Source of the DNA: Ectocarpus siliculosus
Taxonomy: Eukaryota > Sar > Phaeophyceae > Ectocarpales > Ectocarpaceae
NCBI GenBank assembly: GCA_000310025.1
Contig: FN649756.1
Coordinates: 153,122 to 217,121 of the forward strand
Direction: 5' to 3'
Length of the DNA: 64,000 bases
Position numbers and translations under genes: made by a program
Notes under the pieces: generated by a model
Seen by the model: only the letters and a program-made list of their open reading frames with translations
Database searches by the model: none
Told to the model about the DNA's origin: nothing
In this document: positions 13,387 through 24,697 of the stretch, in pieces
Numbering within the stretch: the first letter of the stretch is position 1
Layout of the letters: each line of letters begins with the position of its first letter

Positions 13387-15945
13387 ATGGCCCTCGCTGG
13401 CGTCACTGACGACGTTCACAGTGGTGAGTAAAACTACAGTACCGCTTGCCTGATCTGCAAGTTTCGTTGTCCAAGAGGAAGGCAGCAGTGTATTGTCTCC
13501 AGAAAACAGCATGTCGAACTGTATCTCTCAACCCAAAATCGACGTGTGGTATGCTTACGCCTCTTTGTGTCCTTTTGTAATATGTAATATCAGCACCCGC
13601 TCTTTTTCCCTTTCCCATCGCTGCGCGTCTTCTGGCTTCGCCCTACCACGACTGCTGTAACCTGGTGCCATTCGCATTCGCATCTGCACGAAGAAGTGGA
13701 GTCGATCGTGAACCTCGACTCCGCCCCTGGGAACCCTGTCTGTGGTCCGAGTACCGAAAACGTCATCATCGTAGGTGGAGCAGGTGGAAAAGAAACTGAA
13801 TCTCTTCAACCAGTTGACGATTCTGATCGTCATGACGGCGGTGCACACAGCAGCGACGGCACGACGGACCCCATACCTGCGGATATTTCCACCACAGGTA
13901 CTGACTGCTGTCGCACGACAACAAGCCGAATGTCGATCACATAGGATGCACGTCAGCACCGATCGTATTATGTGTGGGTGTCCTTCATTTTGTCGAATGC
14001 ATCGCGAAATACTGACCAATCAACGACGACCTCCTCCATTCGAGGTACTGTTGTAGCTGAGGGGCTTCAGCTCCCGTCCATGACTCTTTGTGAGAGTCAG
14101 ATCCAACACTGTAGACGCAGCACGACTTGAGTGCCAGGTGGAGCGAGAGGGGGCATATATCCACTGCATTTCATGCGCAGATCTCGAAATGCGCACACGT
14201 TTTGGTTGAGATAGGGCACTTGCCGAGAAGAAACAGATGCCACGTTCTCGAACGATTTGATCAGATGCCGTTGCCAAGGAGACGGAGTACCTAAGCGAGC
14301 CGGCCCGGAGATGGACTAAGCTAAGACAAAACTTCCGCCTCGTGAGTAAAACCAATCGCGTGCAGCTAGCTCTTGCGCGTAAGAATCTCCAGGTTTGGGG
14401 GTTGGTTCATTGTTCCTAGGTTATGCTACGAATGGCCTCTAAACAGGTTTTGGTGAAGCGGTTCTCTACTGAGCTTACGAATGGTGCTCAAGTTCTTAGA
14501 TCTTGAGTTTTTCAATGCTAATCAGCTTCTTACCTGACGAGATTTTAGGTTTTTTTAGGCTTATTAGCTTCTTAACTGCCAAGTTCTTGAGTGCGGGCGC
14601 TACCTATTGTACAATTCTGCGAATGACGCGTGTATGTATGATACATGGCCGGCATGGCGTGGTAGCATTCACTCACGCATGCAACGTGCATCCTGCTTCA
14701 CTAGATGAAACGTTAACGTTTGTTAGGTACGGCGAGCGTTCGCTGGCGTTGTTTGGAAACATGTACCAACATGCTGGCCTTCTGCCTCCCCTTTCTCCGC
14801 ACGAGCTTGATCTAGTCGGTGGGAATGTGACCATGAAAACTTTCCTTACATGTTGCCGTCTCACTAGCCTTCCCACTCGAGTTGATACTGCCTTCGCCCT
14901 GATTTTTCCCCCCTGCCCCCTCAGGCGGCGCTACGGTCCATCGCCCAAGACAAGCGGGAAGCTCTCAAGAAACTTCAAGAGGTGTGTTCGTAGTTTGCTC
15001 ATCCCGGTTCGTTCGCCACTTCGTTCACGCACAAAGAACCCCCCACCACTTGAAAACCCGGGAGATGATATGGCTAGAACACCGATAGGTTGAAGAACTC
15101 GTCTACAAGAACAGGTGGTCAGTTAAGACTCCTACACTAAAAACAATGTCGGGTTACCCCATAGAAGGAATAAGAAACGACTTGTATTCTACGTGGTACG
15201 AAGCATGTTCTGGAGGGCCCAAGAGACCACTCGGAGACATCGCTCCTTGGCGCAGGAGTGTTTGGTCCTTCTCTTCAAGGCGGTGGAAGCAATGCACTGG
15301 GGTATATCAGGTTGAAGCCCAGAAACGTGGGAACGATCTCCAGGCAAGACTTGACAAATCACCTTCTATATGCAAAAAATGCGGTGTACAGGTGTCGATG
15401 AGAGCCGAAACGAAAGAGGCATCCTACCTACTTACACCGTTTCTATATTCAGAATGTTGGTAGATAGCTATTTACAATGGACGCATCTTGTGTTCCCCCT
15501 CTGTCGATGGTGTGGATTCTCGTCACCCAAGGTTAGGAAAAGAGCAGACAAGGCCCAGGAGGCCCAGAGTGATAGCCGAACGTGCAAGATCTGCTGGGAC
15601 AGGTGAAGACTCTAGGCCATAATTAGCTCTGCGGCTGTTTGGTGTTTTTGCTTGAACCGCTGAGCTCCATTACCTCGAGATCACGACATCGAGTCGCTGC
15701 TGATATTTTCCCACGAACGGATACTACGAAACAGTTGGTTGTGGCCGGGTTTCTGGAGAGGCCCTTTATCTTTCTGACACCTTGGCTCGAAAGGTTGCTG
15801 TGGTGGGCATGCATGCGCATGTTGTGTTGTTGTTGCGATAGGTAGTTAGTTGGCCCATGAACACGGAAGGCGCCCGCATCAGTTGGACTGGTGCTGGTAG
15901 TAGAAGGTACTGAGCAGAGACAGGCCGTAACGGTGTTCGACGTGA

Positions 15946-15988
<43 letters not shown>

Positions 15989-16792
15989 CTAGCTCCTGTA
16001 CTGCTGTGCAGTGCCCGGGTTGGTTCAATCGTTTCGTAGCCGTGGAGTGATATCACCTGTTTACTTCATGACGAGTCTTTGTTGGTAGTTGTCGTGGGTA
16101 ACCGTTGTCAGTCCCATGGCGCACGTTTGGTAGTTGGCGTGCGTAGCACTGCCCACTGCGTGCGATCGACAGGAGCTCGGACTGCAAGTTGCTGTTGCAA
16201 GTATTCTTCCGAGTATCTCGGGCGTTAATATATCACGTCCGCTGCTTGGCCGTCGCAACGCCCGCAGGGCGACGAATACCGTGTGCTTGGACTGCGGACA
16301 CCAGTGCATGTGCACAAGGTGTGGGGCGTGCATGACATTCTGCCCCATTTGCATGCAGGTATGCACACGCTGTACATTCTTCCGGGTAGTACTTGTACAA
16401 CGTGCATATGGAAGCATGCTTGGCACACGCTTGTCGGAGTGGGGGCACGGCTGCCCTGGGTGCTCTATCTCTGCGTAGCATCAAGCAACACATTGCTTGG
16501 GGGAACATGTGCCGTCTGATTTTTTTCGACTTGGTCACTTATGCTTTAGGGACGTGTTTTCTATGCAGATGGTAAAAGGCCCAAATGGGGTGCAACCAGC
16601 ATGTGTTTGCGTGTATGTACGCCGGCATGTTTTGTCAAAACGGAATTTCCGATTGTGAAGTATCAAGCAAAGCACGAAGGCTTCATTCAAAATCACATCG
16701 CAATTGTTGAGTGACGGCCTCGACTTCCGGTGTTCGCCATCAAACACGCAACAACACAACAGGATATTACCGACCTGGTGGAGTTGCAATAG
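13387..16792 (+). CDS. Small RING-finger protein, putative E3 ubiquitin ligase
   Basis: Eight exons (13387-13423, 13775-13897, 14265-14341, 14925-14981, 15089-15114, 15537-15602, 16268-16358, 16763-16792) keep phase throughout and give 168 residues with a stop. The N-terminal third is acidic and polar. The middle is a charged helix or coiled coil (AALRSIAQDKREALKKLQE). Residues about 129-165 form a compact RING of the MGRN/LRSAM type: CKICWDR, then VCLDCGHQCMCTRC and CPICMQ, supplying all zinc ligands across the intron at 15603-16267. The tail is DITDLVELQ. Such RINGs recruit an E2 and transfer ubiquitin; the target is unknown. It is head to head with the derlin, which suggests but does not prove a role in ER protein degradation. 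The first two exons are the least certain. Confidence 0.85.
15947..15987 (+). repeat. (CAA)n microsatellite
   Basis: About thirteen tandem ACA/CAA units in the RING-gene intron before exon 16268-16358; not coding. Confidence 0.95.
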
Positions 16793-17749
16793 CAGCAAAC
16801 ACCGCCCACCCCGCACGGTCCTCTGGCGAGTGGAGCTGGGACAAGCTCGGAATGGCGTGTTGCAAGGCGTTGCGTCTACTTTTATTTATTGGTGCCTGGC
16901 AGTTTCCTGGAGTTCGGCAGACAACGGCGGTGCTGCCAAGTGTTGCCAAGGTTTATGTTGATTGTTTTTGGAACGTTGTTTTGCAGGGGCACATTGTGTA
17001 GCCGAGAGATCGGAAGATCAGTCTCTGTCGCGTAACCTTTGCCGTCACAAGGACAACCGGGTGACCAGTTTGTGCAAGGCATTTGTATTTTCGGAAGTAG
17101 ACGCTAGAGCGGCGAATGTCTTCCCTTCGTAGCCCCCATGAGTGACGGGAGAGGTGAGAGGTGTTGATGTTGGTGACGCGGTGGTTCGGTGTCTGGCTAT
17201 CTGCGGGTTTGTATTTCCAACGATATTGTGAGTGGTCCGGGCGTATTGTCCATTTAACATACTCGTATGTAGAAGGAGTCCTCAGCCCAGGTTTGGTTTT
17301 TTGGATAGAGAAAACAGCGTGCTTGATTGATACCGGTATCATTTTTTTTGTTTGTATTCTAGTAGGCGGATAGTCTGTCTGCTACCCTAAGGTAGAGGCC
17401 GGCGGCAAAATATGGCGCCCCTCAGGCCACGCTCTGATGTCCACTGTTTGATCTCCAACTCCTGTCAGACCAATAAGTATGGATACCCTGCGTTTTATTA
17501 TCATTTATCGCAGTATGTTTCCCCAACTCGCCGACTAACTCCGGTCTGAAGGAATCCAGCACCATCCTCCCCTTGGCACTGCTGCGTGATTCAGCCATTT
17601 GTGACGGCAGGTTTCTGCGCACTTGTGCGAACACGTGCCTGCGGAACAATATCTCACCCCCACTTTCAAACATCAATTGTGCCTTATATAGCGACTACAG
17701 CAGAGAGCTCGAACCAAGGCTGCAAAGGAAAGGAAAGGAAGAGGTTAGA

Positions 17750-17905
17750 CCCCGATTTATGGGAACAAAATATTGTCGATAAATGTTGATCTTGGCCAAG
17801 ATCTGCCAGTTTCACGATTTATGGGAGCGAAATCTTCCGATATATCTTGGCCAAGATATCTCGAGGCCCGACATCTGCCCATTCGAACAAATCTTGAGGC
17901 AGCGT
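17750..17905. repeat. AT-rich repeat family, direct copies
   Basis: Two neighbouring copies of a module begin CGATTTATGGGA and continue through AAATCTT or AATATTGTCGATA to the palindrome-like TCTTGGCCAAGAT. A third copy lies inverted at 18640-18760. The arrangement suggests a decayed MITE-like element about 1 kb long. Confidence 0.6.
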
Positions 17906-18639
17906 AACGAATCTTGCCTGGGTGCGGCGCGATCACCGAAGGTCAGTCAACCTAATCGTCCATAACGCCATGAAATCTGCACGTGGAACACTCGCAAGGG
18001 TCTCTAACGCACCCTGGCGTCACTGTGTTGGCGCCACGGGCGCCGACAGCGAACGAAAACAACCAAGGCGGTCGAAAAAAATGCGTATTTGCCCTGGCTC
18101 GTTCCACGTGCGTCATCACCAGTCTGTCGAGGGACCGTTCAAAGAGTACTTTATTTTGAAGTAGAAAAATAGAGGAGGAGGAACGTCTTGCCAACACTGC
18201 TCTGTCGTGTGCGACGCTTCTATCTCTTCATCGAATCACCCCACACCCAACCCGTTTGCACCCGAGCCAAATCCGTGAGTGCAGATGACAGCGCCGGAGG
18301 CTTGACCTCGGCACCTGCTACATAGTGAGATACGTGCATGGGTGTCATCGGCCTCGGGTTGAAGCACTTTCTTGTCAGTTCGACAGCAATGGAACAATTT
18401 TGTTTCTCCGCTTGACATGAGCTTGTGGGCAACAGCTTCTATTTTGCACCCCAGGTAGGCGCCCATCGTTAGTATCTACCCACAGGGTTGAGGCAATGCA
18501 GCTGGGGGAGGGACGCCCCTTCTACAACTGCGTCATGCTCACGTTTCGCCACACCTCGGTGTTTTCTGTGGACCAAGTGGCCGTGGTGCCTTCATCAACT
18601 TCATGCAGAAGAGAGGAACAACACGCCGCTTTTTCAACA

Positions 18640-18760
18640 TTCAAGATGTTTCCCCCATAAATCGCGATACTGCAAATCTTCGCCGGAAATATATTGTGAG
18701 CAAATCTTGGGTCAAAATGCCAAGATATATTTGCAAGATTCTGTTTCCACAAAGAAGGGT
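18640..18760 (-). repeat. AT-rich repeat family, inverted copy
   Basis: On the minus strand this reads ATATCTTGGCATTTTGACCC, then AATATATTTCC, then CGCGATTTATGGGGGAAAC. It shares the GATTTATGGG and ATATCTTGGC modules with 17750-17905, in opposite orientation. Confidence 0.55.
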
Positions 18761-19078
18761 CTTAGGGCACAAGTTCTGGCTCTCGTGAACAGCACTCAGA
18801 AAACATCCAAAACTAGAGAGGGGCATGGGTCCGACCTATGAGATGATATATGGCTTGCCCTCCATGGCTTGCCCTCCAGCAGTGAAACTTGCACACAGGC
18901 CTTGGAGACCCTTCCTTGCCTCTGATTGCCTCGTTTTTGCAGGCCTCCTCTTGATGGATGGGTTGCCGGGCAGAACAAATGCCTTGACCGAAACCACGCG
19001 GCCGTTCGATGACCATGCACTTGGTTGACAAACACTATCGATGGTTGTCCCACAAGCCTTTCTCAGGACCGTTATCAC

Positions 19079-21654
19079 TCAAAAATCTGCCGGCCAATCC
19101 TTGGACGCTAACTCCTCGTTGTATAATCGAGCCACGGATCGAAAGGCTCGCATGTCGCCTGCTCTCACCATATTTCCTGCACGCGAGAGCCGTTGTGGTT
19201 GAAAGCGGTCAGTTCGGTAGAAGGGGGCGGTGTGGTCGGTGCAGACACAACGGTCCGTGAAAGCTGCAGACTAATTGTTGCGCCTATTCCGGGCTCGCAC
19301 AGTAAGCGACAAACATGCTGGGGAGCATGGACCGCACGTGAGGCCAACCCACGGTTAACAAGCAGTGGTATCCGTCACGAAAGTCAACATTATAGAAACA
19401 AACAAACGCCAAACGCTATAGGCATGCACCTATTCACACACCGTTGTTGAGGCAACATCAGCGGACAAAGTGATGGTTGGATTCGCTTGGATTTGGCATG
19501 ACATACACAAACATACGTCGGAGTTTTGGTTCACGTTTCCCATGATATCCAGTAAAACTAACAAAACCCATTCAATTGAAGCAATCAACTATTAATAGAG
19601 GTGAGATTGAGAACTCTGCTCGTCCTACACGATAGGCGACAGAAATCCGCAAAATTTTGGCCCCAGATCAGACAATGCAGGGCGTAGAGGTCTAAAAACC
19701 AGCAGCTTGGCCATTGTACATACCTGCATCACAGTTGAGGGGGCTGTCTGCCTCAGGGTGAGCAAGCAGGGCCAGGATTGCTCTGCAGGCCCCCTGAACG
19801 AGCAGGAAGCACGCAACAAAAAACACGGGATGGATCAAGCCGGCAAGGCATCAGACGGTTCGGCGTGAGCATGTGGCCATGCGACAATACGTAGCCAGCA
19901 AACCTTGCGACACCAGCTGACTGGTCGGTAGAGTCATGGTGTGGTGGTGTGTGCGATCAGTCACATGGAGCGGGCTGAAGCAAGCTTGTGGCACCGTTCG
20001 CGGGTGTAATGTTGCCGGCTAACATTGGAGGGTTTGTGCTCTAGTTATGCACACAGGTAAATCCCCGTGGCAACACCTCGGTGGCAACGAGAAACTGTCA
20101 CCAGAATGCTGAGGTTGTCAAGGAAGGTGGGTTCGTTTCGTTAATCTTGCTGCTGCTGCTGCTGCTGCTGCCGCCGCCGATGTCACCGAAGCTCAAGACT
20201 TTGCTTGAAGGCACCAAAACCGCCTTTGGTGATCCCGCAACCCAACGTATGGTTCAACGTCAGAAAAACGAACAGGTCGCTGACGGTTAGGAGCCTCACC
20301 TGCAGGCTCCACGCAGGAGACCAATCTTTCTTGAGAATGTTGAGGCAGATTTCGCCAGTCTGGGAAAGAGGGATTGAAAGGGGTATGATGTATGCACCAC
20401 CAGTACGCAAGAAACGTTGACGAGACGTGTCATGCCACGTTAACGGGCGGATATCAATCGCACCACAGCGTCAATATGACCAAGGGAGATGTCTCTACAT
20501 ACTGAGGTACGACAGAATTCGGGAAAATACGTTCTACGGCTTGTAGAAGACAGTGGTGACGGCGACAGCAACAACAATGACGCAATCTGGCTGAGCCTCT
20601 TTAGCTGCTTCCCTCGGGCATATCGACATGCAGCCTGGATTAGACTTGAGTACGGTGGCTGACATACCAACTATAGAGTCCGAAATCAAACCATTAGACT
20701 AGTCAGCTTTGAGAGTTAGTCGAGGCCGGCTGGATACTTTGAGGTGTTCTTTTTCCTGAGACCCTAGAAAACTCCCGGCCAGAGCATGGGTGACAGAAGC
20801 ACTCGTCCGAGACCCTAAAACATCCTGCAGGATGTTGGTGGCTGTGTGTGTGAGTGTTATGAAGCGAAAGAGAGATTGGACGGATAATAGCGCTGGCAAG
20901 GGGATTCACCCTCCTCGGAAGTGAAAGTGCCAGGGCACACGAACCCCACGACTAACTCTTAAGAAGCCGATATCACACCATTAGACTAGACTAGTCTGCG
21001 CTGAGTAGTCTAATGGTTTGATTTCGGCTTCTATGCAACCCTGAACATCGTACATACGCAAAACTCACGTTAAAGTGCACGTTGGGGTGGAAGACCTTCG
21101 TGACGAACCGCATACATGGAGGCACCATGGGGTACTGTTGCCCCACCGTGATTTTCAGCTCGTAGATGCCTGTCGGAATGCGGGGTGGGTGTCGTTGCTT
21201 CACGATGCTTGACCTCCGGCGCGGTACACCTGAAGAAATATCGAAACACTTTGTACATACATCAGGAGCCCTAGCACCAGGAGAACCACAGTGGTCCCCC
21301 CCTTGCCGCAGCTGCCAGCAGCAGCGGAGCTACGATCGTTGTACTACAGTAGTACTCCAGGTGGACATGACCCAGCGGCTGTTCATACACACGTACACTG
21401 CACAGCAACACAAGAAACACAACGCTTCACCGATATGTATCGTGATAAAAGGACCCGTCGCACGGCAACAAAGCCGCGACGCACTTCTGCATACAAGTAC
21501 CTCCTGCGAACGGTGTGTCTGGCGGCCCCCGAATGTACGCCCGCCACTGTCGAATGTCGTCCTCGTCGGCAGACATCCTGATGTCTTCGTCCGGTGGGGA
21601 GGTCTGCAGCTTGTGCATCTCTTTCCGTAGTCGTTTCGCGGAAGTCAGAGACAT
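19079..21654 (-). CDS. PEX4: PEX4-type ubiquitin-conjugating enzyme E2
   Basis: Five exons (21501-21654, 21069-21169, 20300-20359, 19724-19793, 19079-19176) sum to 483 bases: 160 residues plus stop, the size of plant and yeast peroxisomal E2. The fold reads in order: helix 1 (SAKRLRKEMHKLQTSPPDED), IRQWRAYIRGPPDTPFAGG, GIYELKITVGQQYPMVPP, the HPN motif (FVTKVFHPNVHFN), the active-site Cys in TGEICLNILKKDWSPAWSLQ, then DSPLNCDAGN and MRAFRSVARLY. The run HPNVHF followed by TGEICL and DSPLNCDAGN is typical of PEX4/UBC21, which mono-ubiquitinates the import receptor PEX5 at the peroxisome with PEX22 as anchor. All junctions are GT-AG and in phase. Exon 19724-19793 also exists as an identical inverted copy at 23324-23393. 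Confidence 0.95.
19258..19826 (+). repeat. Arm 1 of a 569-bp perfect inverted repeat
   Basis: This arm covers PEX4 exon 19724-19793 with parts of both flanking introns. Its reverse complement is 23291-23859, with no mismatch noticed by eye and no length difference. Splicing from this arm into the true terminal exon at 19079-19176 works, so this is the original gene location. Confidence 0.95.
20148..20172 (+). repeat. (GCT)n microsatellite in a PEX4 intron
   Basis: About eight GCT units in the intron between exons 20300-20359 and 19724-19793, not in the coding sequence. Confidence 0.9.
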
Positions 21655-22169
21655 TCGCCAAACGCAGCGAGTCTATGCAAAGAATATGGCAGCTATTTTG
21701 CTGCCGCAAAAGTGCCCGGTACGTGCGAATTGATCAAGAGCTCCAGACTCGGTGCTTTGCAGGCCTGATCACAGTTAGAGTTGGGTGGCGTTTCAGGGGG
21801 GCGGGAAATGACAGCACCACGTTTACCCACCAGTTCCTTTGGGTGCCTAAACCCGGAGGTCCTGCGTAGTATGTAGCTCTGCCAAACAAAGTAAAATCGC
21901 GACCTAGCAGCAGGAATTCTCAATGTGCACATCGGGGCGGGGGAAACGGCCTGTGTACGTGCTGGCTGGTATTGGAACGGGGGGTATCGGGACGGCAAAC
22001 TGACTCACCCCGTGGTTGAGAGAACGTCACCGTGCATAAAATTTGTCCAGCGGCGGGATGTGCGAAAGTGGGACGAGGGACGAGCGACAAGGAGAGGCAT
22101 TTGCGCCGCATGCCGCAGCCGCATGGAACCAAAATCGTAATTTGTTTTTTGAAAAAAGGTTTTGGCTGC

Positions 22170-22360
22170 CTCTAGGTCACGTTTCGGAGGGTAAACGCGG
22201 AAACCGCATCTTCAGAAAGTATTCCTAATATTGAAGTAGCGTGGAGTCCCAGTGTCCCAGTCCATCACCCATCAACTGTCTTCCATCGACCCGGGGTGTA
22301 AGCAAACACAAGAGAACTCGTGTGAGAGACATCTTCACATCCTGGGCAAAATTTTAATGT
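22170..22360 (+). repeat. Diverged dispersed repeat, copy 1
   Basis: Shared blocks with 34300-34480 in the same order and orientation: an ACGTTT-GGAG-G-AACGCGG block, CACCCATCAACTGTC followed by CATCGACCCGG, and CTCGTGTGAGAGAC followed by ATCCTGGGCAAA. Roughly three quarters of the bases agree by eye. The family is not identified. Confidence 0.6.
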
Positions 22361-23124
22361 ACCGGGACAGAGCTTTTAGGAGTTTAGTTATGCGGGCGAA
22401 GCCCGCCAATAAACGGTTAAACCCATTCATCTGCGAGCCAAACGCTTTCAAAATGTTGCACCTCACTCAATGCATCGATGAAGGAAAGGAGACACCAGAG
22501 CAGAGACGCCGTCACTAGGGTAGAAAAAGAATCACCGGGCAGATATTCTGCCATGCGGGTTGTCAACAAACCGACGCGTCGGGATGGATGGATGATTGAT
22601 GGCGATTGCTTTGGGTGGGGTGTTCACTCCAATAAAGAACCTACCGATAGATGGAGTCAAGAGAGCGAAAAAAAACAACGCGGAGCTGCCAGAGCATCAT
22701 CATCACGTTCCTTGAAGTTTTCTGGCGAGAGGACGGGCGTGCAGATGATATAAAAGCATGCATGGATCCCTGGGTGTGGGTACTACTACTGCTGTGCTGC
22801 AGTAGCTCGACATAAAAATATTCGCGTGTGTGTGCGTGATGCGTGCGTGCGTGTTTGTAGCTCTTCATCTAGCGGGTGCTGCTGCGTACTCGTCATCGAC
22901 ACTCAGTGTGGGTTGACATTGCGAAACTTCGTGCACACAGAAACCAGAATGGTCTCTGCTGCTGTTGGCGTCTGGTATGCATCAGTTGCAGCGCCCAGGC
23001 TCCCGCCTGATGTGTGTCGGTCTCTGAACTGGTTGGTTCGAATGAATGCGGTACGCCCAGAAGAAAAAGCGGCGTAATGGCCAAAATCACTCGAAAATAG
23101 ACAAGGCGCCAAGTAGGCGCCAAG

Positions 23125-23207
23125 TTAAATGGAGACAGCTGATTGGCGGACGCCAAGTTAAATCTGTCCCGGTGGCTTTTTTTGCTGCCACAGCTGTCTC
23201 CATTTAA
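23125..23207. repeat. Short hairpin with 17-bp perfect arms
   Basis: TTAAATGGAGACAGCTG at 23125-23141 is repeated inverted at 23191-23207 around a 49-base loop. The loop also holds a second CGCCAAGTTAAAT. It may be a tiny MITE remnant. Confidence 0.75.
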
Positions 23208-23290
23208 AGCATGGATTTTTGTCAGTTTTTTTACTCGATTAAAGTATCGAAATTTCGGACAGGATATCTTTATTGCTTTTTTCGGATGTG

Positions 23291-23859
23291 GTGTTTTTTG
23301 TTGCGTGCTTCCTGCTCGTTCAGGGGGCCTGCAGAGCAATCCTGGCCCTGCTTGCTCACCCTGAGGCAGACAGCCCCCTCAACTGTGATGCAGGTATGTA
23401 CAATGGCCAAGCTGCTGGTTTTTAGACCTCTACGCCCTGCATTGTCTGATCTGGGGCCAAAATTTTGCGGATTTCTGTCGCCTATCGTGTAGGACGAGCA
23501 GAGTTCTCAATCTCACCTCTATTAATAGTTGATTGCTTCAATTGAATGGGTTTTGTTAGTTTTACTGGATATCATGGGAAACGTGAACCAAAACTCCGAC
23601 GTATGTTTGTGTATGTCATGCCAAATCCAAGCGAATCCAACCATCACTTTGTCCGCTGATGTTGCCTCAACAACGGTGTGTGAATAGGTGCATGCCTATA
23701 GCGTTTGGCGTTTGTTTGTTTCTATAATGTTGACTTTCGTGACGGATACCACTGCTTGTTAACCGTGGGTTGGCCTCACGTGCGGTCCATGCTCCCCAGC
23801 ATGTTTGTCGCTTACTGTGCGAGCCCGGAATAGGCGCAACAATTAGTCTGCAGCTTTCA
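23291..23859 (-). repeat. Arm 2 of the 569-bp inverted repeat (duplicated PEX4 exon)
   Basis: Exact reverse complement of 19258-19826. It carries a second PEX4 exon (23324-23393, plus strand) with no partner exons beside it, so it cannot make an E2. It stops exactly at the first N of the gap, so its true length is unknown. Confidence 0.95.
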
Positions 23860-23959
23860 NNNNNNNNNNNNNNNNNNNNNNNNNNNNNNNNNNNNNNNNN
23901 NNNNNNNNNNNNNNNNNNNNNNNNNNNNNNNNNNNNNNNNNNNNNNNNNNNNNNNNNNN
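23860..23959. other. Assembly gap (100 N)
   Basis: A run of 100 undetermined bases, the usual placeholder for a gap of unknown size. The sequence left of it is the inverted PEX4 copy. Confidence 0.99.
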
Positions 23960-24697
23960 TCCCGGAGTCGGGTCTCACAAAGTTGGCATTCTTCTCAAAC
24001 GTACCAAAATTCACCGCATCCCCACAATGCGTCCGTTCGCGAGGATCTGCTGAAATACTACATACATACAAAGATTGTTATCAAATCACGGGCCACGAGC
24101 GCCCCTTCCTCCTGCAGCCCTATTCATGTCATGGCATGTCGTCACAAAAACCATGCGAAAAAGCTCTGGCACGAAGACCGCTGCATGAGAGACACGAGCA
24201 AGTGCTCGCCGAAGGGAGGGCGTGAGGAAGGCTGTTGGTGTATGCTCAAAATTCTTGAGCAGCTCATAACTTGTGTGTGGAGAAAGTACGATCACCCGAA
24301 AACTTGCTCGGAGTACACAACCAGAGTGGAACTAAGCATGCGGTGACTTCTAGACCACAGGCGCTCGCCAAGACAGTGCTTCGATTGCTTTGCGGTATGG
24401 TGTCAATTTTCCTTCCCGGCACACAAATGACCACGAGGTTACATATGAGCAAAGGAGGACCTGTCACAGCGTTCTGCAGCCAGGTGGGACAAGAAAAGGT
24501 CGCACATACTGTAGTTGCTGAGGAGCGTGGATCTACCATAACGTCCGCAGATTGCTTTGAAGAGGAGGCGAATTGCCCGTGCAAAACGACAGCACTACAA
24601 ATGTACCGGCCACAAGGAACGAGAATTGTTTCAAATGGTCTGCTTTTATTGAGGGTGACCTGCATGCCTTTCCTAATCTGTACACTGCTGTGGATGA

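Larger units (their letters stand above)
16793..19078. other. Convergent intergenic region between RING gene and PEX4
   Basis: No gene was recognised between the two converging stop codons. The stretch holds a diverged AT-rich repeat family described separately (17750-17905 and 18640-18760) and otherwise only short chance reading frames. Confidence 0.5.
21655..24697. other. Upstream of PEX4: no recognised gene
   Basis: No coding exon could be supported. The stretch contains one copy of a dispersed repeat (22170-22360), a short hairpin (23125-23207), the second arm of the PEX4 inverted repeat (23291-23859) and an assembly gap. The part from 23960 to 24697 is the 3' flank of the coiled-coil gene and shows nothing recognisable. 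Confidence 0.5.

Noticed and set aside
14503-15093. Plus-strand 196-residue frame
   Set aside because: It runs through RING-gene introns and crosses exons 14925-14981 and 15089-15114 out of frame.
22893-23339. Minus-strand 148-residue frame
   Set aside because: It crosses the hairpin and the inverted PEX4 copy and has no recognisable domain.
23320-23360. A 2A-like peptide motif (SGGLQSNPGP) as in the leaders of some LINE proteins
   Set aside because: It is the wrong frame of a duplicated PEX4 exon; the correct frame reads ACRAILALLAHPEADSPLNC. No LINE follows.
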